NCBI GenBank assembly: GCA_019419995.1
Contig: JAHZHZ010000013.1
Span: 1 to 43,164 of the forward strand
Length of the DNA: 43,164 nt
Direction of reading: 5' to 3'
From: Clostridiales bacterium
GTDB lineage: Bacteria; Bacillota; Clostridia; Christensenellales; Aristaeellaceae
The position numbers and the translations under genes are program-made. Below the pieces are notes generated by a model. That model was not told the DNA's origin. It searched no databases and saw nothing but the letters and a program-made list of their open reading frames with translations. This document shows, in pieces, positions 1 to 8,370 of the stretch. Each line of letters begins with the position of its first letter. Positions within the stretch are counted from its first letter, which is position 1.

Positions 1-375
1 AGCGTATAGGGGAACTTGACCGCCTGTTTATCAAAATCTACGAGGACAACGCCAAAGGCAAACTGAACGATGACCGCTTTGCCATGATGAGCAAGACCTA
101 CAAGGATGAGCAGGCGCAACTCAAAGTTGAAATTGTAAATCTGCAAAGAGAAATCGAAGTACAGGAACGACAGATAGACGACCTTGAACAGTTTATTACG
201 CAGATACACCGACCTCACAGAACTCACGCCATACGCTCTTAGAGAGCTTGTAAAGGCAGTTTATGTGGAGGCACCGGACAAGTCCAGCGGCAAACGCAAA
301 CAGGGTGTACATATCGAATATGACCTTGTTGGCTACATCCCCGTAGATGAACTGATAAAAGCGGAACAGGCATGA
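1..375 (+). pseudogene. Large serine recombinase, C-terminal part, frameshifted and cut by the window edge
   Basis: Bases 3-241 read in one frame as a charged helical segment (RIGELDRLFIKIYEDN, then NDDRFAMMSKTYKDEQ) that ends at a stop at 239-241. The family's usual continuation (RYTDLTELTPYALRELVKA, then VEAPDKSSGKRKQ) lies in a different frame, from about 199 to the TGA at 373-375. These are the coiled-coil and C-terminal (DUF4368-like) regions of large serine recombinases carried by clostridial conjugative and mobilisable elements. From memory of related proteins, about three residues are missing where the frames switch (near 198-204), so a deletion of about 8 nt is more likely than a single-base slip. 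The catalytic domain lies upstream of base 1. The gene marks the end of a mobile element next to proS. It is either a decayed remnant or a frameshift error; family assignment is solid from the motif. Confidence 0.8.
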
Positions 376-394
376 CCGAAATCATGCCTGTTCC
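363..394. terminator. Perfect 13-bp hairpin at the recombinase stop codon
   Basis: GGAACAGGCATGA (363-375) and TCATGCCTGTTCC (382-394) form a perfect stem with a 6-nt loop; the recombinase stop codon lies in the stem. No T-run follows on the plus strand. On the minus strand the stem is followed by GCTTTTATC, so it could also stop transcripts from proS, which ends at 464. Terminator function is inferred. Confidence 0.5.
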
Positions 395-463
395 AAGAAA
401 TTCACATATTACTGTTTTACGACCACCGAGCAATGCTCCCGGGTTTTCTTGTGCCATGATGGC

Positions 464-2191
464 TTACAGGCGGCAATCCAGCTTCTTCAGCTCCTCCACT
501 ACGTAATTGTACACAAAATCTGCTGCCTCATCCACGGCCTTCTTTTCCTGCATGGACTTGTCCCTGGAGGAGATTTCTATGGTACCATTCTTGAGCCCCT
601 TGGGACTAACCACCACGCGCACCGGCACGCCAAAGAGATCGGCATCAGAGAACATTACGCCCGCGCTCACAGACCGGTCATCCCAGAGCACTTCCACACC
701 CCTGGCATTCAACTCATCATAGAGCTTCTGGCTCAGTTCTGCCACCTGGGGATCGTCCGCCCGCAGGGAGCAGATCTCCACATGCCAAGGTGCGATGGAA
801 ATCGGCCAGATGGGGCCATAATTATCCCTGTGGGCCTCGCAGACTGAAGCGGCCAGGCGTCCCACACCGATACCATAACAGCCCATGATGGGGTGCTTCA
901 TGGAACCGTCAGCATCCACATAGGTCATATTCATGGATTCCGTATACTTCGTCCCCAACTGGAAGATATTGCCCACTTCAATGCCTCTAGAGGTATAAAT
1001 GCTCTTCTTGCCGCACACGGGACAAATGCCACCATCGTAGGCTTTTGCCACGTCCACGTATTCCACTTCACCCATCTCCCGGTCAATGTTAAAGCCGGTG
1101 TAGTGCTTATCCGCTTCATTGGCTCCAGTGGCAAACCAGTTGACTCCCTTCAGGCTGGCATCGTATACGACGCGCACATTCTCCGGAAGCCCCATAGGTC
1201 CAATGAATCCGGCGCTCAAACCGCTCTCCTGTGTAATTTCCGCGGGATGGATCTCCGCTTTCAAATAGTTGCGCAGCTTGGTTTCGTTGATATCCAGATC
1301 TCCCCTAAGGAAAGCCACCACATAGCGATCCGTCATATTCTCCTGATATACCACAGCCTTACATGTCGCCGTGGCCGGAATATGCAAGAATGCGCACAAA
1401 TCCTCGATGGTCTTGACTCCGGGCGTCGCTACCTTCTCCAGGGGGGCAATCTCGCCTGCTTCGCCATGGACAATGCAAGGCGCTGCCTCCATATTAGCCC
1501 GATAATCACACTCATGACACAGGACAATGGTATCCTCGCCCACAGGCGTAAGCAGCATGTATTCATGGGAAACCTTGCCGCCCATCATTCCGCTGTCGGA
1601 AGCTACCGCTACCACCTCAGGCACACCTGCGCGCTTGTAAATGCGGTTATAGGCCTCGTAGCATTCCTGATAATAGCGCTCCAGATCCTCCTGAGAAGTA
1701 TGGAAGGAATAGCCATCCTTCATCCTGAATTCACGCACGCGAATTAACCCGCCGCGGCAACGAGGCTCATCGCGGAATTTGGTCTGAATTTGATAGATCA
1801 TGAAAGGATACTGGGTGTAGGAATCCATCACATCCCGGACAAAGTGAACAGCCGCTTCCTCATGGGTCATGCCCAGTACCATATCCGCGCCCGAGCGGTC
1901 CTGAAACCGCAGCAGTTCGCTTCCGATGGAATCATAGCGGCCAGACTCGCGCCACAAGCTAGCCGGCATGGTAACGGGGAACTGCACTTCCTGGCCACCG
2001 ATGCGGTCCATTTCCTCGCGCATGATCTTTTCAATCTTGTTGGTAATGCGGCTGGTGACGGGATAGAGGGTAAAGATGCCATTGCCCACAGGCTTGATAT
2101 AGCCACCGCGCATCATCAGCGCCTGGCTGGCAATCTGACAATCTGCTGGGGTCTCCTTATAGCGTTTGGAAACGAGATTTCTGACCTTCAT
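464..2191 (-). CDS. proS: Prolyl-tRNA synthetase
   Basis: Charges tRNA-Pro with proline in the cytoplasm. The 575-aa length is normal for bacterial-type ProRS. Visible parts are the class II core with motif 2 (RDEPRCRGGLIRVREF, then MKDGYSFH), a central YbaK-like editing insertion (about residues 230-385), motif 3 (PIMGCYGIGVGRL) and a C-terminal anticodon-binding domain with WDDRSVSAGVMFSDADLFG. The ATG at 2191 follows AAGGAGG. The gene is preceded by a T-box leader (2221-2443), so expression should rise when tRNA-Pro is uncharged. It is monocistronic as far as can be seen; the next gene downstream is on the other strand and belongs to a mobile element. Confidence 0.97.
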   Translation of the reverse strand: MKVRNLVSKRYKETPADCQIASQALMMRGGYIKPVGNGIFTLYPVTSRITNKIEKIMREEMDRIGGQEVQFPVTMPASLWRESGRYDSIGSELLRFQDRSGADMVLGMTHEEAAVHFVRDVMDSYTQYPFMIYQIQTKFRDEPRCRGGLIRVREFRMKDGYSFHTSQEDLERYYQECYEAYNRIYKRAGVPEVVAVASDSGMMGGKVSHEYMLLTPVGEDTIVLCHECDYRANMEAAPCIVHGEAGEIAPLEKVATPGVKTIEDLCAFLHIPATATCKAVVYQENMTDRYVVAFLRGDLDINETKLRNYLKAEIHPAEITQESGLSAGFIGPMGLPENVRVVYDASLKGVNWFATGANEADKHYTGFNIDREMGEVEYVDVAKAYDGGICPVCGKKSIYTSRGIEVGNIFQLGTKYTESMNMTYVDADGSMKHPIMGCYGIGVGRLAASVCEAHRDNYGPIWPISIAPWHVEICSLRADDPQVAELSQKLYDELNARGVEVLWDDRSVSAGVMFSDADLFGVPVRVVVSPKGLKNGTIEISSRDKSMQEKKAVDEAADFVYNYVVEELKKLDCRL

Positions 2192-2220
2192 GAAGCGTCC
2201 TCCTTGTCATTCAAAGCCTG

Positions 2221-2443
2221 AAAAAAACACCTTCGCCCCGTGCAGGGGCGAAGGATTGCTTCGCGGTACCACCTTGCAAAATACTCTTGCGCCCTGTAAC
2301 GGGAGCACCCGGCAGAGTTTCGCTGTTCCAACGGGTTCCTCTGCAAACTCAGGAGTCCGGAGTCCTGCCGCTGTGCCACGCGTCTCGCAGCTATGGACGC
2401 GCTCTCTTTAGACACAATCGCCAAACTTTCTCCCTCAACGTTC
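2221..2443 (-). promoter_or_regulatory. T-box riboswitch leader of proS
   Basis: Read on the minus strand, the leader contains the T-box sequence AAGGTGGTACCGCG (2262-2275) followed by a strong intrinsic terminator, CCTTCGCCCC..GGGGCGAAGG (2230-2254), with a run of T (2221-2227). An antiterminator would use the T-box sequence. Uncharged tRNA-Pro is expected to pair with the leader and block termination. A GA-rich Stem I base (AAAGAGAGCGCG) is visible further upstream. I could not place the specifier codon with confidence; its expected identity is a proline CCN. Confidence 0.93.
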
Positions 2444-2449
2444 CATCTT

Positions 2450-2477
2450 ATTATAGCAGAATATGGCGCAATTGCAA
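2450..2477 (-). promoter_or_regulatory. Promoter of the proS T-box transcript
   Basis: On the minus strand: -35 TTGCAA (2472-2477), 16-bp spacer, -10 TATAAT (2450-2455) with an extended TGC just before it. The start would be near 2443, giving a leader of about 250 nt. Between 2478 and 2616 I see no gene. Confidence 0.75.
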
Positions 2478-2616
2478 GTGAAGTTTCGGTTGAGCGGAAT
2501 CCATTTTGAAAGACGCACCAAGACACAGGTCCATCAGTCCACCCTTCATCCCTTCGCTCTGCAAGGTGTCAACTCGCCCGCATTTTGAAATTCCCCTTAA
2601 AGCTGAAAATCCCAAT

Positions 2617-3342
2617 TCAATCCTTACCATTTTCGAAATCTTCTCTCATAGCGGACTGCACCATAGCCGGAATGGGCTTAGCCTTTCCCAGGGAATATTT
2701 TAATACCGAGTTCAAGGCCAAATCTCCATTTTCATTTCGCAAATAAATTCGCAGTTCTTCAATAAACATTCCTGCATCGGAGACAAATTCAAAGCTCTTG
2801 CCTTCATCACTGCGCGCTAGAAAATACTTGTATCCCCATCCATCTTCCCGAACGGCATTAAGTACCTGCAGCGGTCCATAAGGAAAATGAATATTTTCCC
2901 AGCAATAATCGATATATTGGGCATCAGGGTTCTCTTTCCTCTCCAGCAACAGGCCCAATGCCGTCCGATACAACCGATCCCCCACCGCATAACTTGCACT
3001 GATCTGGGGCGAAGGCAAAGAAGAAGTAATCATCATCTTCCCAAAATCGCAATTTTGAAGGGTGATATATACCTCTTGAACCACTTCCCCCGCGTCATTA
3101 AATAAACTTTGATGAATTTCCAGAGCACCATTCTGCTCAATGCTTCTTCTTTCGTCATTTGTCTGATCCAGCAAAAGATATACCAACTGTTCGCTTCCAT
3201 CTGTCTTTTCAAAGTAGGTGCCATAAAGCGCCTCGGGCTTTTTTAGCGCCGGAGCCTGAGGTCCTGCCGCAAAGGCCACACTGCTGAAGATAAGGAGCCC
3301 CAGCACCAGGAAGCACCCAAGTCTTTTTATTGACCTTTTCAT
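2617..3342 (-). CDS. Secreted hypothetical protein
   Basis: A 241-aa protein with a clear signal peptide: KRSIKR, a hydrophobic core (LGCFLVLGLLIFSSV), then a cleavage site AFAA-GP near residue 26. The mature part has no membrane segment and no motif I recognise. It looks like a globular extracytoplasmic protein of mixed strand and helix, with YLLLDQTNDE, VQEVYITLQN and FVSDAGMFIEELRIYL. It could be a lipoprotein-like partner, but no lipobox Cys is present. It has its own promoter (3371-3399), and AGGTG lies 8 nt before the ATG. It is not obviously part of an operon; the gap to proS holds only the proS leader and promoter. Function unknown. Confidence 0.8.
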   Translation of the reverse strand: MKRSIKRLGCFLVLGLLIFSSVAFAAGPQAPALKKPEALYGTYFEKTDGSEQLVYLLLDQTNDERRSIEQNGALEIHQSLFNDAGEVVQEVYITLQNCDFGKMMITSSLPSPQISASYAVGDRLYRTALGLLLERKENPDAQYIDYCWENIHFPYGPLQVLNAVREDGWGYKYFLARSDEGKSFEFVSDAGMFIEELRIYLRNENGDLALNSVLKYSLGKAKPIPAMVQSAMREDFENGKD

Positions 3343-3370
3343 CTCAAGTACACCTGCCTTTCATATTCTC

Positions 3371-3399
3371 ATTATATATGATCAGGTCTCCTTTAACAA
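3371..3399 (-). promoter_or_regulatory. Promoter for the secreted protein at 2617-3342
   Basis: Minus strand: -35 TTGTTA (3394-3399), 17-bp spacer, -10 TATAAT (3371-3376). It lies 29 bp before the start codon. Confidence 0.7.
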
Positions 3400-3411
3400 G
3401 ACTTTATACGC

Positions 3412-3442
3412 CAAAAATAAAGCAGGCGCAGTAAACTGCGCC
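3412..3442 (-). terminator. Intrinsic terminator after the 76-aa gene
   Basis: Minus strand: GGCGCAG, loop TTTA, CTGCGCC (3425-3442), then TGCTTTATTTTTGG. It lies 27 nt past the stop codon of the gene at 3469. Confidence 0.8.
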
Positions 3443-3468
3443 CCTACATACCAATCCTGTCCTGCGAA

Positions 3469-3699
3469 TCAGTGTTCGTCAATCCAAGCCTGAACCTTAT
3501 TCTTAGCAATACGGGTAATCTTCTCTTCCGGATAGGGAGAAGACTCGCCGCCCTTGCCATAGATAAAGCAAGCGCCCTCCGGCATGCGATAGAGAATCTC
3601 CTCATAGCCTTCTGGATCACCGTAGTTCCCCTGCGTATACTTATGGACGAGTTCGGCCACGTCGGTATCGTAAACCGTCTTGCAAATGATCTTTTTCAT
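3469..3699 (-). CDS. Small conserved hypothetical protein (76 aa)
   Basis: Starts MKKIICKTVYDTDVAE and contains the stretch FIYGKGGESSPY. This resembles a group of short Firmicute proteins that begin KKII-G-K-YDTE and carry a central YGKGG segment. Their function is unknown to me; they often occur as single genes near mobile elements. There is no membrane segment and no signal peptide. AAGGAGG precedes the ATG by 8 nt. A TATAAT at 3746-3751 (minus strand) could be the -10, but no good -35 is visible. A 7-bp hairpin (AGGGGGA-TGTG-TCCCCC region, 3721-3740) sits in the 5' leader. The terminator at 3412-3442 follows. Confidence 0.8.
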   Translation of the reverse strand: MKKIICKTVYDTDVAELVHKYTQGNYGDPEGYEEILYRMPEGACFIYGKGGESSPYPEEKITRIAKNKVQAWIDEH

Positions 3700-3847
3700 T
3701 CATTCATCCTCCTTGGATATGTGGGGGACACATCCCCCTGCGCTCATTATACGTTCCATATTTTTATATAGCGTTGCGTAGTGGTAAAATTTTGGCGAAA
3801 GCCCTGCCCGTTGCTCCAAAAAATGCATGCTTTTTCCGACTTTTTGC

Positions 3848-4924
3848 TCATTCTTTTCTTAAGAGGAAGTGCATTTCCACGGGATTGTGGTCCGTAGCAA
3901 CAAACCCCGTATCCACCACACGGCAGGAAAGTACTTCCACATTATCAGATACAATAAAGCCATCCAGAGTCACTTCGTAACTCTCCCCCTTTTTATAGGG
4001 AGCGCCGGTATCCCTGCAAGAGAGCACTGGATTTTCCAAATCCAGAGAATTTACCAAAGTGAATCCCTCTCCCAACAGTTCCTTGGGGAAGGGCTGAGCC
4101 CAACTGTAATCCGCACCGGAAATACCGGTAACCGCAGAAGAATCTCCCCACACATCCTTGTTAAAATCTCCTCCGGCAATGACGTAATTTCCCTGGGCCC
4201 GTTCCTGGGCCATCTCCTCTAATAGCAGTGCCAGCTGCTGCGTGGCAATGCTGCCGTCAGATGTATAAGCAGAGAGGTGCAGGTTTATCAGGCAAAGGGT
4301 CTTCCCTCCCTCTACCGGAATTCTGCTGACATCATAGCAGCGGTCCAGGTCAAAAAACTTGCGCAGACCGGACTCAATGGGCAATTTTCTGCGCACTGCT
4401 TCGGAGACGAACACATCGGACAAGGTCAGAATGCCACTCTGTGAGGCGCCATGGGGCTCCAATAGAGGGTAAAACAGATAGCTCGAATGATAGTTCTGAG
4501 CAAACACTGAAGAATGACTCTCCATAAACGCCGACTCCAGCAATTCCCGCTCATTGACGTGATAACTGCGGGTAGAATGCTCATCCACTTCTTGAATGAG
4601 CATAAAATCCGGCTTCAATGCCTTCAATGTTTCGATCACAGACCCGATATTCTGTTCCACCGCTCCTTTGGAATAGGCTCTAGACTCCTTTCCCCCATCC
4701 ATAAAGAAGGAATAATCCGCGCTGTAGGCGCCAAACCCCACATTCCAGCTCACAATGCTTTGGGGCTGTTCAGGAGCCAGCTGATTTCGAGCTCGCTGAG
4801 TGACCGGCAATTCCTGATCATCTTCAATGCGGCTGTAATCCACCAACAGATAAATCACATAGCCGCCGACCACCAGCAGAACGAGAATCAGAATAATCAG
4901 CAAAACCAAGAACAGTTTTCTCAT
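3848..4924 (-). CDS. Membrane-anchored endonuclease/exonuclease/phosphatase-family protein
   Basis: A 358-aa protein with one N-terminal membrane segment (about residues 4-28), so the catalytic domain is probably outside. EEP-fold motifs in order: IVSWNVGFGAY (Asn), FMLIQEVDEHSTRS (catalytic Glu), INLHLSAYTS (His), IAGGDFNKD (Asp/Asn), LDGFIVSD and ATDHNPVEM (the DH pair). All expected catalytic residues are present, so it should be an active Mg-dependent phosphodiesterase or phosphatase; the substrate cannot be read from the sequence. I chose the ATG at 4924 because GAGAGAGG lies about 8 nt before it; a TTG at 4942 is an alternative that would overlap the upstream gene by 4 nt. It is the last gene of the three-gene run 7033-3848. 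Confidence 0.85.
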   Translation of the reverse strand: MRKLFLVLLIILILVLLVVGGYVIYLLVDYSRIEDDQELPVTQRARNQLAPEQPQSIVSWNVGFGAYSADYSFFMDGGKESRAYSKGAVEQNIGSVIETLKALKPDFMLIQEVDEHSTRSYHVNERELLESAFMESHSSVFAQNYHSSYLFYPLLEPHGASQSGILTLSDVFVSEAVRRKLPIESGLRKFFDLDRCYDVSRIPVEGGKTLCLINLHLSAYTSDGSIATQQLALLLEEMAQERAQGNYVIAGGDFNKDVWGDSSAVTGISGADYSWAQPFPKELLGEGFTLVNSLDLENPVLSCRDTGAPYKKGESYEVTLDGFIVSDNVEVLSCRVVDTGFVATDHNPVEMHFLLRKE

Positions 4925-4938
4925 AATTTCTGCCTCTC

Positions 4939-5910
4939 TCAACAGATTTTCAGCAACATGGTGTGCTGTTCATCCATTTCTACCTTTAACAGGCCCTGTT
5001 TTTCCAGCGCCTTCATTACATCTGAAAAGCGTTTAAAGCCAATTTGCCTTTCTTCAAAGCCCGGATAATCGCTCAAAATGGTGGACTTGAGTATGGAGGG
5101 ATTGACCCGATCAAAGCCCTCAGCCTTAAAGCGCTCCAGTGCTGTTGTAAAGGCAGGTAGCCAGTTGCTCTTATCCAGTTTTGCTTCCGCCTCAGCCGCA
5201 TTCAGGCCAATCATCAGGGAAGATGCTTCCGTCCAACTGCGCAACTTGGAGGACTTTCCAGATATCAGCGCTACCAACTTTCCAAAGGTAGAACAGCCAA
5301 AACTTTTTTCGCTAAAATCCGGGCGCAGGCGCATGAGCGTATCCTTGAGTTCGCTGGCATAGAGCTGTTGCTGTTCCTGATCCTCCACAATATTTTCCAC
5401 CTGCGAGATCAGTTCGTTCAAATCAGCATCCGTCTGCCGCTCTCCCTTCTGCTTCTGCTTGGGTTGCTGGGCCGCCACTGATTCAAGAAAAAGAAATTCA
5501 TTGCAGGCATTGATAAATATGCCTGATGCCGCCTCTGAGCGAGATATGCCCAGCACAAATTTCCCCATGGTTTTGAGCCTGCCCACCAGCGGCATATAAT
5601 CGCTGTCACCTGACACAATGCAGAAACTATCAATCAGGGGATTAGTATAGGCCACCTCCATGGCATCCACCACCAGCGTAATATCCAGATTATTCTTTTG
5701 ATTCTTTCCATAGCGCAGGGAAGGAACCACCTGAAAAGTGTTGGACAACAACACCGGCTTGAGCTCAGAATATCGGTCTGTATAGCCGTAAACCTTTCCC
5801 AGCAGAATATCGCCCCGAATTTTAACTTTATCAATAATTGATCGGAGCATGCTCTCCTTTCCTCCGGCATTCTCCAAATCCACAAACACCGCAAAGTTGG
5901 ATTTTCCCAT
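4939..5910 (-). CDS. NYN-domain (LabA/DUF88-type) protein with LOTUS/OST-HTH domains
   Basis: A 323-aa predicted RNA-directed nuclease. The N-terminal NYN (PIN-like) domain shows FVDLENAGGKES (first Asp), NLDITLVVDAMEVAY and IVSGDSDYMPLVGRLK (the SGDSD acidic motif). After a linker rich in Gln and Lys (about residues 150-165) come two regions that look like OST-HTH/LOTUS units: about 167-235 (LRPDFSEKSFGCSTFGKLV) and about 245-323 (YPGFEERQIGFKRFSDVM). LOTUS domains bind RNA, often G-quadruplexes, which fits an RNA-processing or decay role. GAGGAAA lies before the ATG. It sits 10 nt after the aminopeptidase gene and 14 nt before the EEP gene, so the three are probably cotranscribed. Confidence 0.9.
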   Translation of the reverse strand: MGKSNFAVFVDLENAGGKESMLRSIIDKVKIRGDILLGKVYGYTDRYSELKPVLLSNTFQVVPSLRYGKNQKNNLDITLVVDAMEVAYTNPLIDSFCIVSGDSDYMPLVGRLKTMGKFVLGISRSEAASGIFINACNEFLFLESVAAQQPKQKQKGERQTDADLNELISQVENIVEDQEQQQLYASELKDTLMRLRPDFSEKSFGCSTFGKLVALISGKSSKLRSWTEASSLMIGLNAAEAEAKLDKSNWLPAFTTALERFKAEGFDRVNPSILKSTILSDYPGFEERQIGFKRFSDVMKALEKQGLLKVEMDEQHTMLLKIC

Positions 5911-5920
5911 TTCTATTTCC

Positions 5921-7033
5921 TCATTTCAAGTTTTCCGGGTTCAGGCAAGCCAATTCCGGAAGTGTGAAGCGCCCGTCCCGACGCACCAGAACATCATCAA
6001 AGTAGATCTCTCCACCACCCCATTCAGGCGTTTGAATGCACACCAGATCCCAGTGCAGCGCCGATCGGTTTCCGTTGCAGCAATCATCATAACAGGCTCC
6101 GGGGGTAAAATGAAAAGATCCACTGATTTTTTCGTCAAACAGGGTATTTCTCATGGGCCTGTCAATGAAGGGATTGACTCCCAGCGCAAATTCACCCACA
6201 TACCGGGCGCCATCGTCCATATCAAAGACGCGGTTAATCCGGGCCGTATCATTGGCCTGGGCATCTACAATTCTGCCGCCTTCAAATTGGAGTCTGATAT
6301 TTTCAAATGTAAATCCATCCTGAATGGAAGGTACATTGTAAGATATAACCCCCTCCACACTATCCCGCACAGGCGCGGTATAAATCTCGCCGTCAGGAAT
6401 ATTGCATTCCCCCGCGCACTTTACTGCCGGTAAACCCGCAATGGAGAAACTCAAATCCGTTCCCGGGCCCAGTATCCTCACTTTATCCGTGCGCTCCATG
6501 AGCGCCTTCAGGACATCCATGGCCCGGTTCATCCTCGAATAGTCCATGGTGCAGACCTGAAAGAAGAAATCTTCATAAGCTTCCTGGCTCATGGACGCTG
6601 CCTGAGCCATGGCTGGCGTAGGATAGCGCAATACACACCACCGAGTCTTGGGTACGCGAATACGTCCGTGCACCGGTTCATCATAGTTCAGGGAATAGCA
6701 TTCCATGCGCTCTGACGGCACATCGCTCAATTCTGAATCATTGCTTACGGCCGTAAAGCCAATATAGGCATCCATATGGCTCATCAGCAGCGCATCTGCC
6801 TCGGCGCGAATTTTCAGCTGTTCCTGGCTGTACCCCAGCGCCAGTTCCCGTTCGATGCGGCTCTGGTTCAGCCAGACAAAGGGAAGCGCGCCTGCGCTGT
6901 AGATTTCCCTGACCAGTGCCCGCACTAGCTCGCTTCCATCATTGCCGGCTTCCACCAGCACTTTATCCCCCGCTTTAGCCTGAATGGAAAAATGTACCAG
7001 CGTACTGGCCAGTTTCTCTACCCTCGGATCCAT
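5921..7033 (-). CDS. M29-family aminopeptidase (AmpS/AmpT type)
   Basis: A 370-aa cytoplasmic metallo-aminopeptidase of the thermophilic aminopeptidase family. The usual metal ligands and catalytic residues are visible: CAGECNIPDGEIYTAP (Glu), YVGEFALGVNP (Glu), GSFHFTPGACYDD (His and Tyr) and SALHWDLVC (His and Asp). ATG 7033 was chosen because AAGGTGGGG lies just before it; an in-frame start at 7063 would lie between the promoter and this RBS. It is the first gene of a run with the NYN and EEP genes, served by the promoter at 7072-7101. Confidence 0.92.
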   Translation of the reverse strand: MDPRVEKLASTLVHFSIQAKAGDKVLVEAGNDGSELVRALVREIYSAGALPFVWLNQSRIERELALGYSQEQLKIRAEADALLMSHMDAYIGFTAVSNDSELSDVPSERMECYSLNYDEPVHGRIRVPKTRWCVLRYPTPAMAQAASMSQEAYEDFFFQVCTMDYSRMNRAMDVLKALMERTDKVRILGPGTDLSFSIAGLPAVKCAGECNIPDGEIYTAPVRDSVEGVISYNVPSIQDGFTFENIRLQFEGGRIVDAQANDTARINRVFDMDDGARYVGEFALGVNPFIDRPMRNTLFDEKISGSFHFTPGACYDDCCNGNRSALHWDLVCIQTPEWGGGEIYFDDVLVRRDGRFTLPELACLNPENLK

Positions 7034-7071
7034 GAACTTTCCCCACCTTAAACATAGATTCACATGCGCTT

Positions 7072-7101
7072 ATTATATCACATTCATCCAACGAAAGGCA
7101 A
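7072..7101 (-). promoter_or_regulatory. Promoter of the aminopeptidase-NYN-EEP operon
   Basis: Minus strand: TATAAT at 7072-7077 with an extended TGA just upstream, and a weak -35 TTGCCT (7096-7101) at 18 bp. The extended -10 is the stronger support. Confidence 0.6.
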
Positions 7102-7473
7102 ATCAACTTGTTTTCGCACAAGTTCGAAAATAGCACTATTACTTTAGGAATTATTCTCCCCGAAATTTCCTTGGGCATATGCACAGGTGTTCCCATCTGA
7201 TTTTCCACCTTTTCCCTCAGATTTTTGTCTTTCGGCGCCTTTTCCACTCAATAAATTAGCGATCCCGTGCTCAAGGAATTTAGGCAGTAATATTCATGAC
7301 ATCTCTTCAGGCGAAGCGGACCATCACTTCAAATATAATCATTCAGATATGCAAAAGCGCTCCAAAATTGTCCTGTAATTTACCCCATTGGCCCCTCTTG
7401 GGATGCATTTATCCCCCGTTTAACTCCTAAATAGCTTCGTTTGGTCAAGCTGGGCAAAGCGCATCTAAAATAA
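7102..7473. other. Gene-free stretch of about 370 bp
   Basis: AT-richer than its flanks. I see no credible gene: short frames exist on both strands, but none has a ribosome binding site or a recognisable product. One small inverted repeat, AACTTG/CAAGTT (about 7105-7124), is present. The rpsI terminator begins at 7474. Confidence 0.6.
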
Positions 7474-7508
7474 AAAAGCCCCAGAAACCGCATGGTTTCG
7501 GGGCTTTT
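7474..7508 (-). terminator. Intrinsic terminator of the rplM-rpsI operon
   Basis: Minus strand: AAAAGCCCCGAAACC, loop, GGTTTCTGGGGCTTTT (7474-7508), followed by TTATTTT. Strong stem of about 15 bp with one mismatch. Confidence 0.92.
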
Positions 7509-7526
7509 GAGCATTTTAGATAAAGC

Positions 7527-7922
7527 TTAGCGCTTGCTGAACTGCGGAGCGCGACGGGCTGCCTTGAGGCCGTACTTCTTACGCTCTTTCATGCGCGGAT
7601 CGCGGGTCAGATAGCCAGCCTTCTTGATGGCGGGCTTGAGAGCCTCATCCGCCTTCACCAGAGCGCGGGCAATGCCGTGACGGATGGCACCGGCCTGGCC
7701 AGTAAATCCGCCGCCCTTACAATTGACGATAACATCAAACTTGCCCATCGTATCGGTGAGGGTCAACGGCTGACGAACCACCGTTTTGAGCGTTTCGTAA
7801 CCAAAGTACTCCTCCAAGGGACGCTTATTGATTACAATATTTCCCTCGCCGGGAATCAGACGAACGCGAGCGATCGCCTTCTTTCTTCTGCCAACGGCAT
7901 GGAAGCAAACAGTATTAGCCAT
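7527..7922 (-). CDS. rpsI: 30S ribosomal protein S9 (uS9)
   Basis: A 131-aa protein of normal length and full family pattern: AVGRRKKAIARVRLIPGEG near the start, GGGFTGQAGAIRHGIARAL in the middle, and the basic tail ending RRAPQFSKR, whose last residues reach the decoding centre near the P-site tRNA. GGAGGAGG precedes the ATG. It lies 19 nt after rplM in the conserved rplM-rpsI operon, and the terminator at 7474-7508 closes the unit. Confidence 0.99.
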   Translation of the reverse strand: MANTVCFHAVGRRKKAIARVRLIPGEGNIVINKRPLEEYFGYETLKTVVRQPLTLTDTMGKFDVIVNCKGGGFTGQAGAIRHGIARALVKADEALKPAIKKAGYLTRDPRMKERKKYGLKAARRAPQFSKR

Positions 7923-7941
7923 TTTTCGTCCTCCTCCCTAA

Positions 7942-8370
7942 TTACAGCTTGAGCGCTTCAGGCTTCTGAGCCTCATGCTTGTGCTCAGCGCCAGCATACA
8001 CGAACAGCTTCTTCGCCATGGCGTAGCCAAGGGGGCCCTTCGGCAGCATGCGGCGAACCGCCTCACGGAAGGCGAAGTCGCTCTTTTTAGCCATCAGACG
8101 ACGATAGGGAATCTCTTTGAGTCCTCCCGGATAACCGGTGTGGTACCGATACATTTTGTTGTCCAGCTTCTTGCCAGTGAATACCAGCTTGTCCGCGTTG
8201 ACAACGATAATGTAATCGCCACAATCGCAGTTGGGGGTGAAGGTGGGCTTATGCTTGCCGCGGAGCATGGAAGCAACCTGAGAAGCCAGGCGGCCGAAAA
8301 CCATACCCTCTGCATCGATAACGTACCATTTACGCTCGACGTTCTGGGAATTCGCCATATAAGTACTCAC
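7942..8370 (-). CDS. rplM: 50S ribosomal protein L13 (uL13)
   Basis: A 142-aa protein with L13 hallmarks: RKWYVIDAEGMVFGRLAS, LRGKHKPTFTPNCDCGDY, YRYHTGYPGGLKEIPY, GMLP-like RRMLPKGPLG and the tail HEAQKPE. I place the start at the GTG at 8370, giving (V/M)STYMANSQ. It has GGAGGAG 6 nt upstream and matches the length of other L13 proteins; the ATG at 8391 would put the RBS inside the gene. It is the first gene of the operon from the promoter at 8474-8502, with a leader of nearly 100 nt. Confidence 0.98.
   Translation of the reverse strand: MSTYMANSQNVERKWYVIDAEGMVFGRLASQVASMLRGKHKPTFTPNCDCGDYIIVVNADKLVFTGKKLDNKMYRYHTGYPGGLKEIPYRRLMAKKSDFAFREAVRRMLPKGPLGYAMAKKLFVYAGAEHKHEAQKPEALKL

Noticed and set aside
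893..1747. A 284-codon open frame on the plus strand inside proS
   Set aside because: It lies antisense to a full-length, motif-complete proS, has no ribosome binding site, and its translation has no recognisable domain. A shadow of the real gene's codon use.
7187..7378. A 63-codon frame in the gene-free stretch before rpsI
   Set aside because: No RBS, Pro/Ser-rich random composition, no similarity I can recognise.
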